Both the position numbers and the translations under genes were made by a program. A DNA stretch of 64,000 bases from assembly GCF_029581395.1 (NCBI RefSeq), contig NZ_CP121113.1:483501-547500 (forward strand). The letters run 5' to 3'. Origin of the DNA: Roseinatronobacter sp. S2. Lineage in GTDB: Bacteria; Pseudomonadota; Alphaproteobacteria; Rhodobacterales; Rhodobacteraceae. The notes beneath the pieces were generated by a model. It made no database searches, had not been told where the DNA came from, and saw only the letters and a program-made list of their open reading frames with translations. Positions 54,544 to 63,841 of the stretch are shown here, one piece after another; within the stretch, counting starts at the first letter, position 1, and every line of letters begins with the position of its first letter.

Positions 54544-56202
54544 TCACACCCCCGCCAGCGCTTGCGCCTTGGCCACAGTCAGCGATGGCGACAATGCGTC
54601 AGGGTCCAGCACCAGCTCCAAAATCGCAGGCCGCCCAGCCGCGACTGCACGGTCAAAGGCCGACAGGAAATCTGCCGTGCGCTCCACCCTCTCGCCATGC
54701 CCGCCATAGGCCGCCGCCAGCGCCGCGTAATCGGGGTTGAACAGTGACGTGCCACTGACGCGTCCGGGATAGGTCTTTTCCTGATGCATGCGGATTGTGC
54801 CATACTGGCCGTTATTGCAAAGGATCACGATGATATTCGCGTCATGCTGGCGGGCGGTGGACATCTCGTTCAGTGTCATCTGGAAACAGCCATCTCCGGC
54901 GAAACACACGACCATTCTCTCGGGGTGTTCCAGTTTGGCGGCAATCGCGGCCGGAAACCCGTAGCCCATGGACCCCGATGTGGGGGCCAGATGGCCGGGA
55001 AAGGCGCGTGCGCGCAAATAGCGGTGCAAGAAGGCTGCGTAATTGCCTGCGCCATTGGTCACAATCGCATCTTCCGGCAGATGGTCGGATAATTCATGAA
55101 TGATCTGTTCCAGCTTCACATCGCCGGGTGTTTCAACAGGGGTGACCCAATCCAGATAATCGGCATGTGCCGCGCGCGTCCACTCTGCCCAATCGGGATG
55201 CGCGGGCGCATCGCGCCGGGCCAGTTTGGCGATGAAATCCACCGCAGGGGCAGCCAGTGCCAGATCGGGGCGGTAGACGCGGCCCAATTCGTTGGGATCA
55301 GGGTGAATATGGATGATGGTCTTGTTCGGGCAGGCAGGATTCACCAGTTCATATCCGCCGGTCACAATATCGCCCAGCCGTGACCCAAGCACCAGCAGGC
55401 AATCGGCATCGCGCAGGCGCTGCGCCAGTTTCGGGTTCATCCCCACAGCCAGATCGCCCGCATAATTCGGGTGGCGGTTGTCGATGCGGTCCATCCGCCG
55501 GAAGGTCGCACAGACCGGCAGCCCGAAATTGTCTGCAAACTGGGCAAGGTTGCGCGCCGTGTTGCTGGACCAGACCGACCCGCCTGCAATCACCAGCGGG
55601 CGCTTGGCGGTGCACAGCATGTCCAGCACCGCATCAATCTGTTCGGAACACACAGACGGTGGCGTCGGTGCCACGCCCGGCAGGTCGGGGACATCGGCAT
55701 GTGCGGACAGGATATTCTCGGGCAACGCCAGCACCACCGGGCCGGGGCGGCCCGCGCTGGCCTGATGAAAGGCACGGCTGATATATTCGGGCAGGCGGTC
55801 GGTATGGTCCACTTCGGCGGCCCATTTGGCGATCGGCTTGAAGAATTCGCGGTAATTGACTTCCTGAAATGCCTCTCTGTCGCGGTGGCGATTGTCGATC
55901 TGGCCCACAAACATGATCAGCGGTGTGGAATCCTGCATGGCCACATGGATACCGCTGGACGCATTGGTGGCCCCCGGCCCGCGCGTCACAAAGACAATTC
56001 CGGGCTGGCCGGTCAGTTTTGCATGGGCCTCTGCCATCATGGCTGCGGCACCTTCATGGCGGCACACGATATTTTCGATGCCCGATTCGTGCAGTCCGTC
56101 CAATGCGGCCAGAAAACTTTCGCCGGGCACTGAAAAGACCCGGCGCACGCCTTGGGTCTTCAGTTGGTCAACCAGTATCTGCCCGCCATGTCGCATGGTC
56201 AT
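54544..56202 (-). CDS. Thiamine-diphosphate enzyme (acetolactate-synthase-like)
   Basis: The 552-residue protein has the three ThDP-enzyme domains. Conserved features are the catalytic Glu (CRHEGAAAMMAEAHA), RGPGATNASSGIHVA, and the ThDP-binding CFAGDGCFQMTLNEM...NIIVILCNN with the GDG-N pattern. It groups with IlvB-like decarboxylases. There is no ilvN small-subunit gene nearby, so a catabolic or specialised decarboxylase is as likely as acetolactate synthase. The start at 56202 gives the family-typical RHGGQILVDQL opening. Confidence 0.87.
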   Translation of the reverse strand: MTMRHGGQILVDQLKTQGVRRVFSVPGESFLAALDGLHESGIENIVCRHEGAAAMMAEAHAKLTGQPGIVFVTRGPGATNASSGIHVAMQDSTPLIMFVGQIDNRHRDREAFQEVNYREFFKPIAKWAAEVDHTDRLPEYISRAFHQASAGRPGPVVLALPENILSAHADVPDLPGVAPTPPSVCSEQIDAVLDMLCTAKRPLVIAGGSVWSSNTARNLAQFADNFGLPVCATFRRMDRIDNRHPNYAGDLAVGMNPKLAQRLRDADCLLVLGSRLGDIVTGGYELVNPACPNKTIIHIHPDPNELGRVYRPDLALAAPAVDFIAKLARRDAPAHPDWAEWTRAAHADYLDWVTPVETPGDVKLEQIIHELSDHLPEDAIVTNGAGNYAAFLHRYLRARAFPGHLAPTSGSMGYGFPAAIAAKLEHPERMVVCFAGDGCFQMTLNEMSTARQHDANIIVILCNNGQYGTIRMHQEKTYPGRVSGTSLFNPDYAALAAAYGGHGERVERTADFLSAFDRAVAAGRPAILELVLDPDALSPSLTVAKAQALAGV

Positions 56203-56326
56203 GAATGCGCCTCGCTTTGTTGTGTTCGGGGCCAGTCTGTGAAATTCCGCAGGCATGTTCAACCGCGATGATTGCCATTCTCCGCGCCGTCCCTAGCTTT
56301 GAACCTATAACCCTGAAGGAGGTTCC

Positions 56327-56872
56327 ATGCCGGATTTGAAACTTGTTGGTCTGTGCGGGTCGCTGCGCGCCGAGTCGTATAACCGTAAATTGTTGCTTGA
56401 AGCCGCGCGCATCTTTGATGGTGCGGGTTTTGACGAAGGGGATCTGCGCCTTCCACTCTTTGACGAAGACCTTGAAGCGCAGGGCATTCCGCCCGAAGTC
56501 ACCCGCCTGAAAGACCTGATCCGCGCAGCAGATGCCGTGGTCATCGCCTGCCCCGAATACAACAAGGCCCCGTCCGGTGTGCTGAAAAACGCGCTGGACT
56601 GGTTAAGCCGCGGGGGTGCGCCATGGGCGGGCAAGCCGGTGGCGATTGTGTCGGCCGCAGCAGGCCGCGCAGGTGGAGAGCGCACGCAATTCGCGCTGCG
56701 CCTGATGATGGTGCCCTTTCGCCCGCGTCTGTTGCAGGGACCGGAAATGCTGGTGGCCAGCCCCAAGGACCATTTCGACGCTGACGGGCACCTGACGACC
56801 GAAAGCTATGTCAATTTGTTGTCTGACCTGATGACCGTGCTGCGCAAGGAAGCGCAAATCGCGCGGAACTGA
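56327..56872 (+). CDS. NAD(P)H-dependent FMN reductase
   Basis: A 181-residue flavodoxin-fold reductase. The FMN phosphate loop is CGSLRAESYNRKLL, and CPEYNKAPSGVLKNALDWLSR is the second flavin motif. Relatives include azoreductases and quinone reductases. AAGGAGG precedes the ATG. It is divergent from the ThDP enzyme over 124 bp. Confidence 0.93.
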   Translation: MPDLKLVGLCGSLRAESYNRKLLLEAARIFDGAGFDEGDLRLPLFDEDLEAQGIPPEVTRLKDLIRAADAVVIACPEYNKAPSGVLKNALDWLSRGGAPWAGKPVAIVSAAAGRAGGERTQFALRLMMVPFRPRLLQGPEMLVASPKDHFDADGHLTTESYVNLLSDLMTVLRKEAQIARN

Positions 56873-56964
56873 CCGCCCGCGCCTTGTATTTGCGCGACAA
56901 GGGTTTGAATCCCGCGCGCGGCGCTTCTATACCTGTTGGACGCCTGTAGTGATCGGAGTTGCCA

Positions 56965-57696
56965 ATGTCGAACCCCACCGCCGCGATGCTGGTCATCGGT
57001 GATGAAATCCTGTCGGGGCGCACCCGTGATGCGAATATGCATTATCTGGCAGGTCAGCTGTGCATGCGCGGAATTGATCTGGCCGAAGTGCGGATTGTGT
57101 CCGACGCGCATGACAAGATCGTAGCAAGCCTGAATGCGTTGCGCGCGGAATATGACCATGTGTTCACTTCGGGCGGCATTGGCCCGACGCATGATGATAT
57201 CACCGCCGATGCGGTGGCGGCGGCGTTCGGGGTGAATGTTGACATCCGCGATGATGCGCGCGCCATTCTGGCCGCGCATTACCAGCGCACAGGGCTGGAA
57301 CTGAACGCCGCACGGTTGCGCATGGCGCGCATTCCTGACGGGGCCAGCCTGATTGAAAACCCCGTCTCCTCTGCGCCGGGATTCACCATTGGCAATGTGC
57401 ATGTGATGGCCGGTGTGCCGGCGGTATTTCAGGCCATGGTGGCGTCTGTGCTGCCATTGCTGACATCGGGACAGGCGCTTTACAGCCAAAGCCTGTGCAT
57501 CAATCGCGGCGAAGGCGAGATAGCGGCCGATCTGTCGACGCTGGCCGCCGCCTATCCCGAACTGTCCATCGGGTGCTATCCGTTCCAGCGCGACGGGGCC
57601 TATGGCGCAAATGTCGTGGTGCGCGGGCAAGCGCGTGCGCAGGTTGATGCGGCCATGGTGCGCCTGTCGGAATTATTCCCCGAGGCCGTTGCATGA
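56965..57696 (+). CDS. Molybdopterin-binding (CinA N-terminal-like) protein
   Basis: The 243-residue protein has the MoaB/Mog fold with the motif LVIGDEILSGRTRDAN and VFTSGGIGPTHDDITADAVAAAFG. It matches the N-terminal half of CinA; the C-terminal nicotinamide-nucleotide amidase domain is missing. It is therefore better called a CinA-like protein than a competence protein. CGGAG precedes the ATG. It overlaps the next gene by 4 bp. Confidence 0.88.
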   Translation: MSNPTAAMLVIGDEILSGRTRDANMHYLAGQLCMRGIDLAEVRIVSDAHDKIVASLNALRAEYDHVFTSGGIGPTHDDITADAVAAAFGVNVDIRDDARAILAAHYQRTGLELNAARLRMARIPDGASLIENPVSSAPGFTIGNVHVMAGVPAVFQAMVASVLPLLTSGQALYSQSLCINRGEGEIAADLSTLAAAYPELSIGCYPFQRDGAYGANVVVRGQARAQVDAAMVRLSELFPEAVA

Positions 57697-58409
57697 CACT
57701 GCCCGGCCAGGGTGCGCTGATCGCGGCGCTGGAAGGGACATGGCCTGCGCGGTCAAAATCGGTCACCGGTGGCTGGACCATCCGCGATGGCGCAGGCGGG
57801 GGCAAACGCGTCAGCGCCGCCACCACCGAGGATGAGGACAGCAGCATTCCCGTTGCGGAAACAGCCATGCGCGCGCTGGCGCAACAGCCGCTTTTCATGC
57901 TGCGAGAGGGGCAGACACGCCTGCAAGACCGGCTGGAGGCGTGCGGCTATCGCTGTGTCGACCCCAGTGTGATCTATGCCGCCCCGGTTGCGGCCATTGC
58001 GCAAGAACCGCCCGCGATCAGTCTGTATCCGGTTTGGCCGCCCTTGGCGATCATGCGCAGCATTTGGGCTGACGGGGGCATCGGGCCTGCACGGGTGCAG
58101 GTCATGGCGCGTGTGCGCGGGCCAAAGGCTGGATTGATTGCGCGCAGTCATGACCGTGCCGCAGGGGCTGCATTCTGTGCCATAGATGGCGATATTGCGA
58201 TGGTGCATGCGGTCGAAGTGGCAACCGCCCTGCGCCGCAAGGGGGTTGCGCGCAATATCGTGCAAGGGGCCGCGTTCTGGGCGCAGGCGCAGGGCGCGCA
58301 CTGGCTGGCACTGGCCGTGACCGAAGCAAACGGACCCGCACGCGCGCTTTATGATGCGCTGGGCATGCAGGTGATGGCGCGATATTCCTATCGTCAGAAG
58401 GAGGACTGA
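57693..58409 (+). CDS. GNAT-family N-acetyltransferase
   Basis: The 238-residue protein has a C-terminal acetyltransferase core with the acetyl-CoA loop VEVATALRRKGVARNIVQGA and the ALAVTEANGPARALYDALGM motif. The N-terminal half is unassigned. It is coupled to the CinA-like gene by a 4-bp overlap and ends 2 bp before the next gene. The substrate is unknown. Confidence 0.86.
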   Translation: MTLPGQGALIAALEGTWPARSKSVTGGWTIRDGAGGGKRVSAATTEDEDSSIPVAETAMRALAQQPLFMLREGQTRLQDRLEACGYRCVDPSVIYAAPVAAIAQEPPAISLYPVWPPLAIMRSIWADGGIGPARVQVMARVRGPKAGLIARSHDRAAGAAFCAIDGDIAMVHAVEVATALRRKGVARNIVQGAAFWAQAQGAHWLALAVTEANGPARALYDALGMQVMARYSYRQKED

Positions 58410-58410
58410 C

Positions 58411-58983
58411 ATGTCCGATCAAGTGACAAAGCTGAACCTGCCACCGGTTGATCCGTTGCCGGAACGCACACAGAAATATCTGGAGCTTGCAGAGCAGAAA
58501 CTGGGCATGGTGCCGAATGTCTTGCAGGCCTATTTGTTCGATGTGGCGAAATTCGACGCCTTCGTGGGCATGTATAATGATCTGATGCTGGGTGACAGCG
58601 CGCTGAGCAAGCTGGAGCGCGAGATGATTGCTGTGGTGGTGTCATCCATCAACCGGTGCTGGTATTGTCAGGTCGCCCACGGCGCGGCAGTGCGGGAGTT
58701 GTCGGGTGATCCTGCGCTGGGCGAGGCGATGGTGATGAATTACCGCGCAGCGCCGCTGGATGCGCGCACCCGCGCCATGCTGGATTTTGCAGCCCTGGTC
58801 ACAGAGGCCAGCGCGAAAGTGTGCGAGGCCGACCGCGACGCCCTGCGCGCGCACGGGTTTTCCGACCGTGATATATTTGACATCATCGCGGTGGTGGGCT
58901 TTTTTTCGATGTCCAACAGGGTGGCATCGGCCACGGGAATGGAGCCGAACGCCGAATACCATACCATGGCACGGCACGTCTGA
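58411..58983 (+). CDS. Peroxidase-related carboxymuconolactone-decarboxylase-fold protein
   Basis: The 190-residue helical protein carries the CxxC pair in INRCWYCQVAHGAAVREL, as in AhpD-type alkylhydroperoxidases. FDIIAVVGFFSMSNRVASATGMEPN is the closing family motif. It probably reduces peroxides or acts as a thiol oxidoreductase. AAGGAGG precedes the ATG. It is the last gene of the three-gene run starting with the CinA-like gene. Confidence 0.9.
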   Translation: MSDQVTKLNLPPVDPLPERTQKYLELAEQKLGMVPNVLQAYLFDVAKFDAFVGMYNDLMLGDSALSKLEREMIAVVVSSINRCWYCQVAHGAAVRELSGDPALGEAMVMNYRAAPLDARTRAMLDFAALVTEASAKVCEADRDALRAHGFSDRDIFDIIAVVGFFSMSNRVASATGMEPNAEYHTMARHV

Positions 58984-59052
58984 CCGGAAGGGGGGACGGG
59001 GGGCGGCTGCCCCCCGGCATCACGGGTCTGCGACCCATGCTGAACCCCCCGC

Positions 59053-59078
59053 CCCAAGGGGGGCACGCCCCCCTTGGG
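59053..59078. terminator. Bidirectional hairpin between convergent genes
   Basis: Arms CCCAAGGGGGG (59053-59063) and CCCCCCTTGGG (59068-59078) are perfect inverse complements around a CACG loop. It lies between convergent genes ending at 58983 and 59110, so it can serve both. There is no long T-run. Confidence 0.65.
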
Positions 59079-59109
59079 CAACCCCGTGGATATTTGGGCC
59101 AGCGTGAGA

Positions 59110-60120
59110 TCATGATGCCTTGTCGAACAGGCCACTGACGGCGCGGCGCATGATGGCGCTGGTGCGCGGCGCCGGCAGGGTCTGGAAGGGCAGGGGGCGG
59201 CAGATTTCGATTGCGGCAATGCCAAGGCGTGCGGTCAGCGCGCCATTCACCACCCCTTCGCCAAAGCGGCGCGAGAGTTTCGAGACAATCCCGCCGGATG
59301 CGACCGCGCCGACCATATCCTCGCCCACAGCGACGGCACCGGTTGCAAGAAGATGGGTGATAACCCCGCGCAACAGCCGCAGACTGCCCAATGTGCCCGC
59401 GCGCCCGCCATAGATTTCGGCGATGCGGCGGATCATGCGCAGATTGGTGACAAGGGCCGCGATCACATCGACCAGAGCAAGCGGGATCATGGCGGTCAGC
59501 AGGGCCACCTGCCGCGCGGCGGCTTCGACCTGAAGGCGGGCAGCGGCGTCAAGCGGGGCAAGAAGTGTGGCCTCGGCCTGATCAAGCAGGGCATCAGCAT
59601 CGGGTTGGTCGGGGGTGATTTCCGCCATGCGGCCTACGGGCCAGCGCATGTCCGGCCGGTCGGCATAAAGCGCCATCAGCGCAGCGACCGTTTGTGCAGC
59701 TTCGGCGCGGTCTTGGGCCGTTCTGGCATGGTCGGCTTGCTGGCGCAGCCTGTCGATGCGGTGCAGGCGGCGGATGCCTGCCCATTCGCGTAAAATCATG
59801 GCGCATGCGGCGGCGACAAGAAGGACAAGCAGGCCAAGCGCGAGATAGCCGAGCGCTTGGTTGCGGGCGACAAGTCGGGTCACGAAATCCCAGGCTGTGA
59901 CCGACAGCGCCAGCGTGATGAAGCCTGCCAGCCCCCCCCAGCCCAGTTTGGCCCAGAGCGTGATCCTTGTGCGTGCGCCGCGCATGGCAAGCAGCATCGC
60001 ATGGCCTGTTGCGGCCTGTTGCGGCGGGCCGTCATCATCGGGCAGCGGCGGCGCGGTGTCAGGGCTGGCGGCAGCGGTGGTGTCGTCAAGTTCGACGAGG
60101 AAAGGCTTTCGGTCAGTCAT
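59110..60120 (-). CDS. TIGR01620/DUF697 membrane protein (YcjF-like)
   Basis: The 336-residue protein has an acidic/Pro-rich start (SPDTAPPLPDDDGPP), two adjacent hydrophobic helices (about residues 55-110) and a C-terminal DUF697 region (LVTNLRMIRRIAEIYGGRAGTLGSLRLLRGVITHLLATGAVAVGEDMVG). It corresponds to YcjF, always encoded next to ycjX. Its start overlaps the ycjX end by 4 bp. The function is unknown; in E. coli the pair is linked to envelope and heat stress. Confidence 0.92.
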   Translation of the reverse strand: MTDRKPFLVELDDTTAAASPDTAPPLPDDDGPPQQAATGHAMLLAMRGARTRITLWAKLGWGGLAGFITLALSVTAWDFVTRLVARNQALGYLALGLLVLLVAAACAMILREWAGIRRLHRIDRLRQQADHARTAQDRAEAAQTVAALMALYADRPDMRWPVGRMAEITPDQPDADALLDQAEATLLAPLDAAARLQVEAAARQVALLTAMIPLALVDVIAALVTNLRMIRRIAEIYGGRAGTLGSLRLLRGVITHLLATGAVAVGEDMVGAVASGGIVSKLSRRFGEGVVNGALTARLGIAAIEICRPLPFQTLPAPRTSAIMRRAVSGLFDKAS

Positions 60121-61544
60121 TTCAGCAGGTCCCCGATCAGGAATTCGGCCGCGCTGTCCATGCGGATATGAGGCAGCCCGTCGCCCGGTGCGCGGGTCAG
60201 GGGGGCAGGGGCAAATCGCATGATGCGGTAATCCGCATCCAGCCAGCGCCGCGCCGCGTCATGGCCGGATTGCCCGATGAGTTGGGCAGGGTCTGCGGGC
60301 AGATCGCCTGCATGGAAGGCGGCCTGCTTGCCGCTGTCCAAAAGCTTGCCGCGCACGCAATCCAGCATCTGCCCGCCCTGTTCGTGCTGTTCTTCAACGG
60401 TGGTGCGCAGCGCGGCGATGGACAGTGCGTTCGTGTTGGCGCCTGCGAAATCTGCACGGTCGCGGGACTGGCGCAGCAGGGCGGTTGTGATCGCGGTCAG
60501 GCGGGGGTGCTGGCTGTGGTGCAGATGGTCGGCCTTGGTGGCGGCAAACAGGATGCGTTCCACGCGTTTGCCCCCCAGAATGCGGGCAAGCCATGCCGTG
60601 CGGCCGGGGCGGAATGTCGACAGAAGTTCCGTCATCGTCTGGCCCAGCCGGTCCACGGCATCCGGCCCCGCATGGATGGCACCCAGCACATCGGCCAGCA
60701 CAACCTGACGGTCGATGCGGGCGAAATGGGCGCGAAAGAAGGGGCGGACCACCTGTGCCTTGTAGGCGTCGAACCTGCGCGCCATTTCGCGCGCCAGCGA
60801 CCCGCGCGGCCCTGTGCCCGCCATCGGAACGAAGGTCAGCACCGGCGAGCCTGCCAGATCGCCGGGCAGCAGCAAGCGCCCGGGGGTGATGTCGGACAGA
60901 CCATTGGCGCGGGCCGTGTGCAGATAGTTTGTGAAGCTTTCGGTCAGGGCCAGCGCTGTCGCTTCTTCATGCGGCGCGACTGGGTCTGTTGCGGCAAGTC
61001 TGGTCAGGAAATCATCGGCATAGGGGCGGGTTTTCAGCCGCGCCAGTGTTTCGCCGGACCATTGTTCATAGCTTTTGTCCAGCAGCACCAGATCCAGCAA
61101 CCATTCGCCGGGGTAGTCGATAATGTCGATATGCTGGACGCGGCTGCCCCTGATCCCTGCCAGCAACCCCGCCGGGCGCACCCGAAACGACAGCCGCAAC
61201 TGCGAGATCTGGCGCGTCCCTTCGGGCCAGTGCGGCGCGGGACCTGTCAGCGCCGCCAGATGCTTTTCATAGTCGAAGCGTGGCAGCGTGTCATCAGGTT
61301 GCGGTTGTAAAAAGGCCGCTTCGATATGGCCACCGGCCACAGCCTGCATCCGGCCCATACGCCCGCGATCCAGCAGATTGGCCACCAGCGAGGTGATGAA
61401 CACTGTCTTGCCCGCGCCCGACAGACCAGTGACCCCCAGCCGCAGCGCAGGTTCGGAAAACACGCCCGAAATTGCGCCTGTCACCGTGGCGCCCGCGCGT
61501 TCAACGCGGTCCGCAAGCGCATATGTCAATCTGCCGGATGCCAT
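60117..61544 (-). CDS. ycjX: YcjX-family P-loop protein
   Basis: The 475-residue protein carries the Walker A motif LSGAGKTVFITSLVANLL near residue 40 and a family-typical segment HIDIIDYPGEWLLDLVLLDKSY. It belongs to the DUF463/YcjX GTPase-like family, stress-inducible in E. coli. It forms an operon with the DUF697 gene through a 4-bp overlap. A perfect palindrome sits directly upstream of its start and may control it. Confidence 0.93.
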   Translation of the reverse strand: MASGRLTYALADRVERAGATVTGAISGVFSEPALRLGVTGLSGAGKTVFITSLVANLLDRGRMGRMQAVAGGHIEAAFLQPQPDDTLPRFDYEKHLAALTGPAPHWPEGTRQISQLRLSFRVRPAGLLAGIRGSRVQHIDIIDYPGEWLLDLVLLDKSYEQWSGETLARLKTRPYADDFLTRLAATDPVAPHEEATALALTESFTNYLHTARANGLSDITPGRLLLPGDLAGSPVLTFVPMAGTGPRGSLAREMARRFDAYKAQVVRPFFRAHFARIDRQVVLADVLGAIHAGPDAVDRLGQTMTELLSTFRPGRTAWLARILGGKRVERILFAATKADHLHHSQHPRLTAITTALLRQSRDRADFAGANTNALSIAALRTTVEEQHEQGGQMLDCVRGKLLDSGKQAAFHAGDLPADPAQLIGQSGHDAARRWLDADYRIMRFAPAPLTRAPGDGLPHIRMDSAAEFLIGDLLK

Positions 61545-61549
61545 GCCTG

Positions 61550-61579
61550 CCCCTTATCTGATAAATCATAGATAAGGGG
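61550..61579 (-). promoter_or_regulatory. Perfect palindrome upstream of ycjX
   Basis: Arms CCCCTTATCT (61550-61559) and AGATAAGGGG (61570-61579) lie 5 bp upstream of the ycjX ATG and include its ribosome-binding site (AAGGGG). It can be an operator, a translational hairpin, or both. CCCCTTAT also recalls the -10 element of heat-shock sigma factor RpoH promoters, but I found no convincing -35. Confidence 0.6.
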
Positions 61580-61659
61580 CGCGGGCGCAACTTGCCAGCC
61601 ATACCGCAAAGGGCGTGCATCTGGGCGGCATCGTTCTTCAAACAGGGCGCGCGGGCCGG

Positions 61660-62619
61660 TTAATGCCAGTCGAAGAACCCGGCAGGGGCGCGGGCGCGCA
61701 ATCTTGCGGCCATGTCCTGCCCCAGAAGCGCGGCATCTGCCAAAGGCGCGCGCCCTTCGTCAAACAGGCGTTCAGACCCGTCAGGGCGCAATATTTCGCC
61801 GCGCAACCAGATTTCACCGCCCTCGATCATGGCAAGCCCGGCAATCGGGGTTTCACAAGACCCGTCCAGCCCGGCCAGAAAGGCGCGTTCCGCCGCCAGC
61901 CGCTGGTCGGTGGGCACATCGTGCAGGCGTGCCAGCAGTTCGGCGGTGCGGTCGTCAGCACTGCGCCATTCAATGCCTATGGCCCCTTGGGCAATGGCGG
62001 GTAGCATGTCTTCGGGGGCGATGGCGGAACTTGCGACATCTGACATGTTCAGACGGTTCAGGCCCGCCATGGCCAGAAAGGTGCAATCGGCCACGCCATT
62101 GTCCAGCTTGGACAGCCGCGTCTGAACATTGCCGCGAAATTCCACCACGTTCAGGTCGGGGCGGCGGTTCAGCAACTGTGCCCTGCGCCGCAAGCTGGAT
62201 GTGCCGACAACCGCGCCCGCGGGCAGGTCGGCCAGCGATGCGACCCCGCGCCGCGAAACGAACGCATCGCGCACATCTTCGCGCGGCAGGTAGCAGTTCA
62301 GCACCAGCCCGTCAGGTTGTTCTGTCGGCATATCCTTCATGGAATGCACGGCAATGTCGATGCGGCCTGCCAGCATCGCCTCTTCGATTTCCTTGGTGAA
62401 CAGCCCCTTGTTGCCGATCTCTTTCAGCGGGCGGTCGGCGTCGATCATGCTGCGGTCGTCGCCTGTTGTCTTGATGGGCACAATCTCGAACGCCTGCTCT
62501 GGCAGGTTGAATGCGGCCATAAGCCGCGCGCGCGTCTCATATGCCTGTGCCAGCGCCAAAGGAGAGCCGCGCGTGCCAATTTTCAGGGGTTGGTCGGGGG
62601 TCGGGTATACATGTGTCAT
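61660..62619 (-). CDS. hemC: Hydroxymethylbilane synthase
   Basis: Porphobilinogen deaminase polymerises four porphobilinogens on a dipyrromethane cofactor. The 319-residue protein has KIGTRGSPLALAQ, SMKDMPTEQPDG, the cofactor Cys in LDGSCETPIAG and GTSSLRRRAQLL. It is divergent from hemE over 109 bp, so both genes can be controlled from one region. Confidence 0.97.
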   Translation of the reverse strand: MTHVYPTPDQPLKIGTRGSPLALAQAYETRARLMAAFNLPEQAFEIVPIKTTGDDRSMIDADRPLKEIGNKGLFTKEIEEAMLAGRIDIAVHSMKDMPTEQPDGLVLNCYLPREDVRDAFVSRRGVASLADLPAGAVVGTSSLRRRAQLLNRRPDLNVVEFRGNVQTRLSKLDNGVADCTFLAMAGLNRLNMSDVASSAIAPEDMLPAIAQGAIGIEWRSADDRTAELLARLHDVPTDQRLAAERAFLAGLDGSCETPIAGLAMIEGGEIWLRGEILRPDGSERLFDEGRAPLADAALLGQDMAARLRARAPAGFFDWH

Positions 62620-62662
62620 GGCACTTGATTAGCGCTGCGATCCTGTCCTGACAAGCGCAGAG

Positions 62663-62680
62663 TGTACACTGCACTTGACA
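62663..62680. promoter_or_regulatory. TGT-N12-ACA site and -35 element in the hemC-hemE gap
   Basis: TGT (62663-62665), 12 bases and ACA (62678-62680) match the PpsR/CrtJ consensus of purple phototrophic bacteria. TTGACA at 62675-62680 looks like a -35 for hemE, so binding would cover the promoter. AGTGTACACT (62661-62670) is in itself a perfect palindrome. CrtJ is known to control hem genes in Rhodobacter capsulatus; use here is inferred. Confidence 0.55.
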
Positions 62681-62728
62681 ACTTGTGCCGGTCTTGGGAC
62701 GAGAGTGGAATTCAAGGAGAGTATACGC

Positions 62729-63778
62729 ATGACCGCACCTGCCCCGACCAAGACAATCTTGCGCGCCCTTGCAGGCGAAACGCTGCCAACGCCGCCAATC
62801 TGGATGATGCGGCAGGCAGGCCGCTACCTGCCGGAATATCGCGCGACGCGGGCACAGGCGGGGGATTTCCTGTCGCTATGCTACAACCCCGAACTTGCGG
62901 CCGAGGTTACGTTGCAGCCGATTCGCCGCTACGGGTTCGACGCGGCCATTCTGTTTGCCGACATTTTGCTGGTGCCGCAGGCGCTGGGCGCAGACCTGTG
63001 GTTTGTCACCGGCGAAGGGCCGCGCCTGTCGCAGATCGGCAATCGTGCAGGTGTTGATGCCCTGAAACCCGTGGATGCCATTCATGACACGCTGTCGCCG
63101 GTTTATGAAACCGTGCGCATTCTGGCGCGCGAATTGCCGCGCGACACCACATTGATTGGCTTTGCCGGTGCGCCCTGGACCGTGGCCACCTATATGATTG
63201 CCGGACGCGGCACCCCTGATCAGGGACCGGCCCATATGATGCGCGAATCTGAACCACAGGCATTTGATGCGCTGATGGACCGCATTACACTGGCAACAAT
63301 CGAATACCTGTCCATGCAAATTCAGGCAGGTGCCGAAGTCGTCAAGATATTCGACAGTTGGGCGGGGTCGCTGAAGGGCGATGCTTTTACCCGCTACGCA
63401 TTGGAACCCGCCCGCCAGATCATCAGGGCCATAAATGAACGCCACCCCGGCGTGCCCGTCATTGCCTTCCCGCGCGAAGCAGGCGACGCCTATATCGGGT
63501 TCGGCCGCGCAACCGGCGCGGATTGTGTTGCCATCGACAATTCGGTAACGCCCGAATGGGCGGCACAGCATGTGCAATGTGACGGCTGCGTGCAGGGCAA
63601 TCTGGCGTCCAGCCACATGGTCACCGGCGGTCAGGCGCTGGTTGATGAAACGACGCGCGTGGTGCGCGCCTTCAGCAAGGGGCCACATATCTTCAATCTG
63701 GGCCACGGCATTACGCCCGATGCAGACCCCGAAAATGTCGCGCTGATGGTCGAGACTGTGCGCAGCTTCAAGGCATGA
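62729..63778 (+). CDS. hemE: Uroporphyrinogen decarboxylase
   Basis: HemE decarboxylates uroporphyrinogen III to coproporphyrinogen III. The 349-residue protein contains [17 protein letters not shown] (signature 1) and [16 protein letters not shown] (signature 2), with the catalytic Asp in [20 protein letters not shown] precedes the ATG at 62729; the frame is open to 62675. Divergent hemC points to coordinated tetrapyrrole regulation. Confidence 0.97.
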   Translation: MTAPAPTKTILRALAGETLPTPPIWMMRQAGRYLPEYRATRAQAGDFLSLCYNPELAAEVTLQPIRRYGFDAAILFADILLVPQALGADLWFVTGEGPRLSQIGNRAGVDALKPVDAIHDTLSPVYETVRILARELPRDTTLIGFAGAPWTVATYMIAGRGTPDQGPAHMMRESEPQAFDALMDRITLATIEYLSMQIQAGAEVVKIFDSWAGSLKGDAFTRYALEPARQIIRAINERHPGVPVIAFPREAGDAYIGFGRATGADCVAIDNSVTPEWAAQHVQCDGCVQGNLASSHMVTGGQALVDETTRVVRAFSKGPHIFNLGHGITPDADPENVALMVETVRSFKA

Positions 63779-63783
63779 AAAAA

Positions 63784-63806
63784 CGGGCGGCCCTGTGGCC
63801 GCCCGC
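63784..63806 (-). terminator. Intrinsic terminator between hemE and fasciclin gene
   Basis: A perfect CGGGCGGCC/GGCCGCCCG stem around CTGTG-type loop bases. Read on the minus strand, it is followed by a run of six T, so it terminates the fasciclin gene; for hemE it may act more weakly. Confidence 0.82.
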
Positions 63807-63841
63807 ATCATACCGCGTGAGCGGTAAATGTCCGGCAAGTA

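Noticed and set aside
56965..57696. Annotation as competence-damage protein CinA
   Set aside because: Only the N-terminal molybdopterin-binding half is present; the amidase domain is missing.
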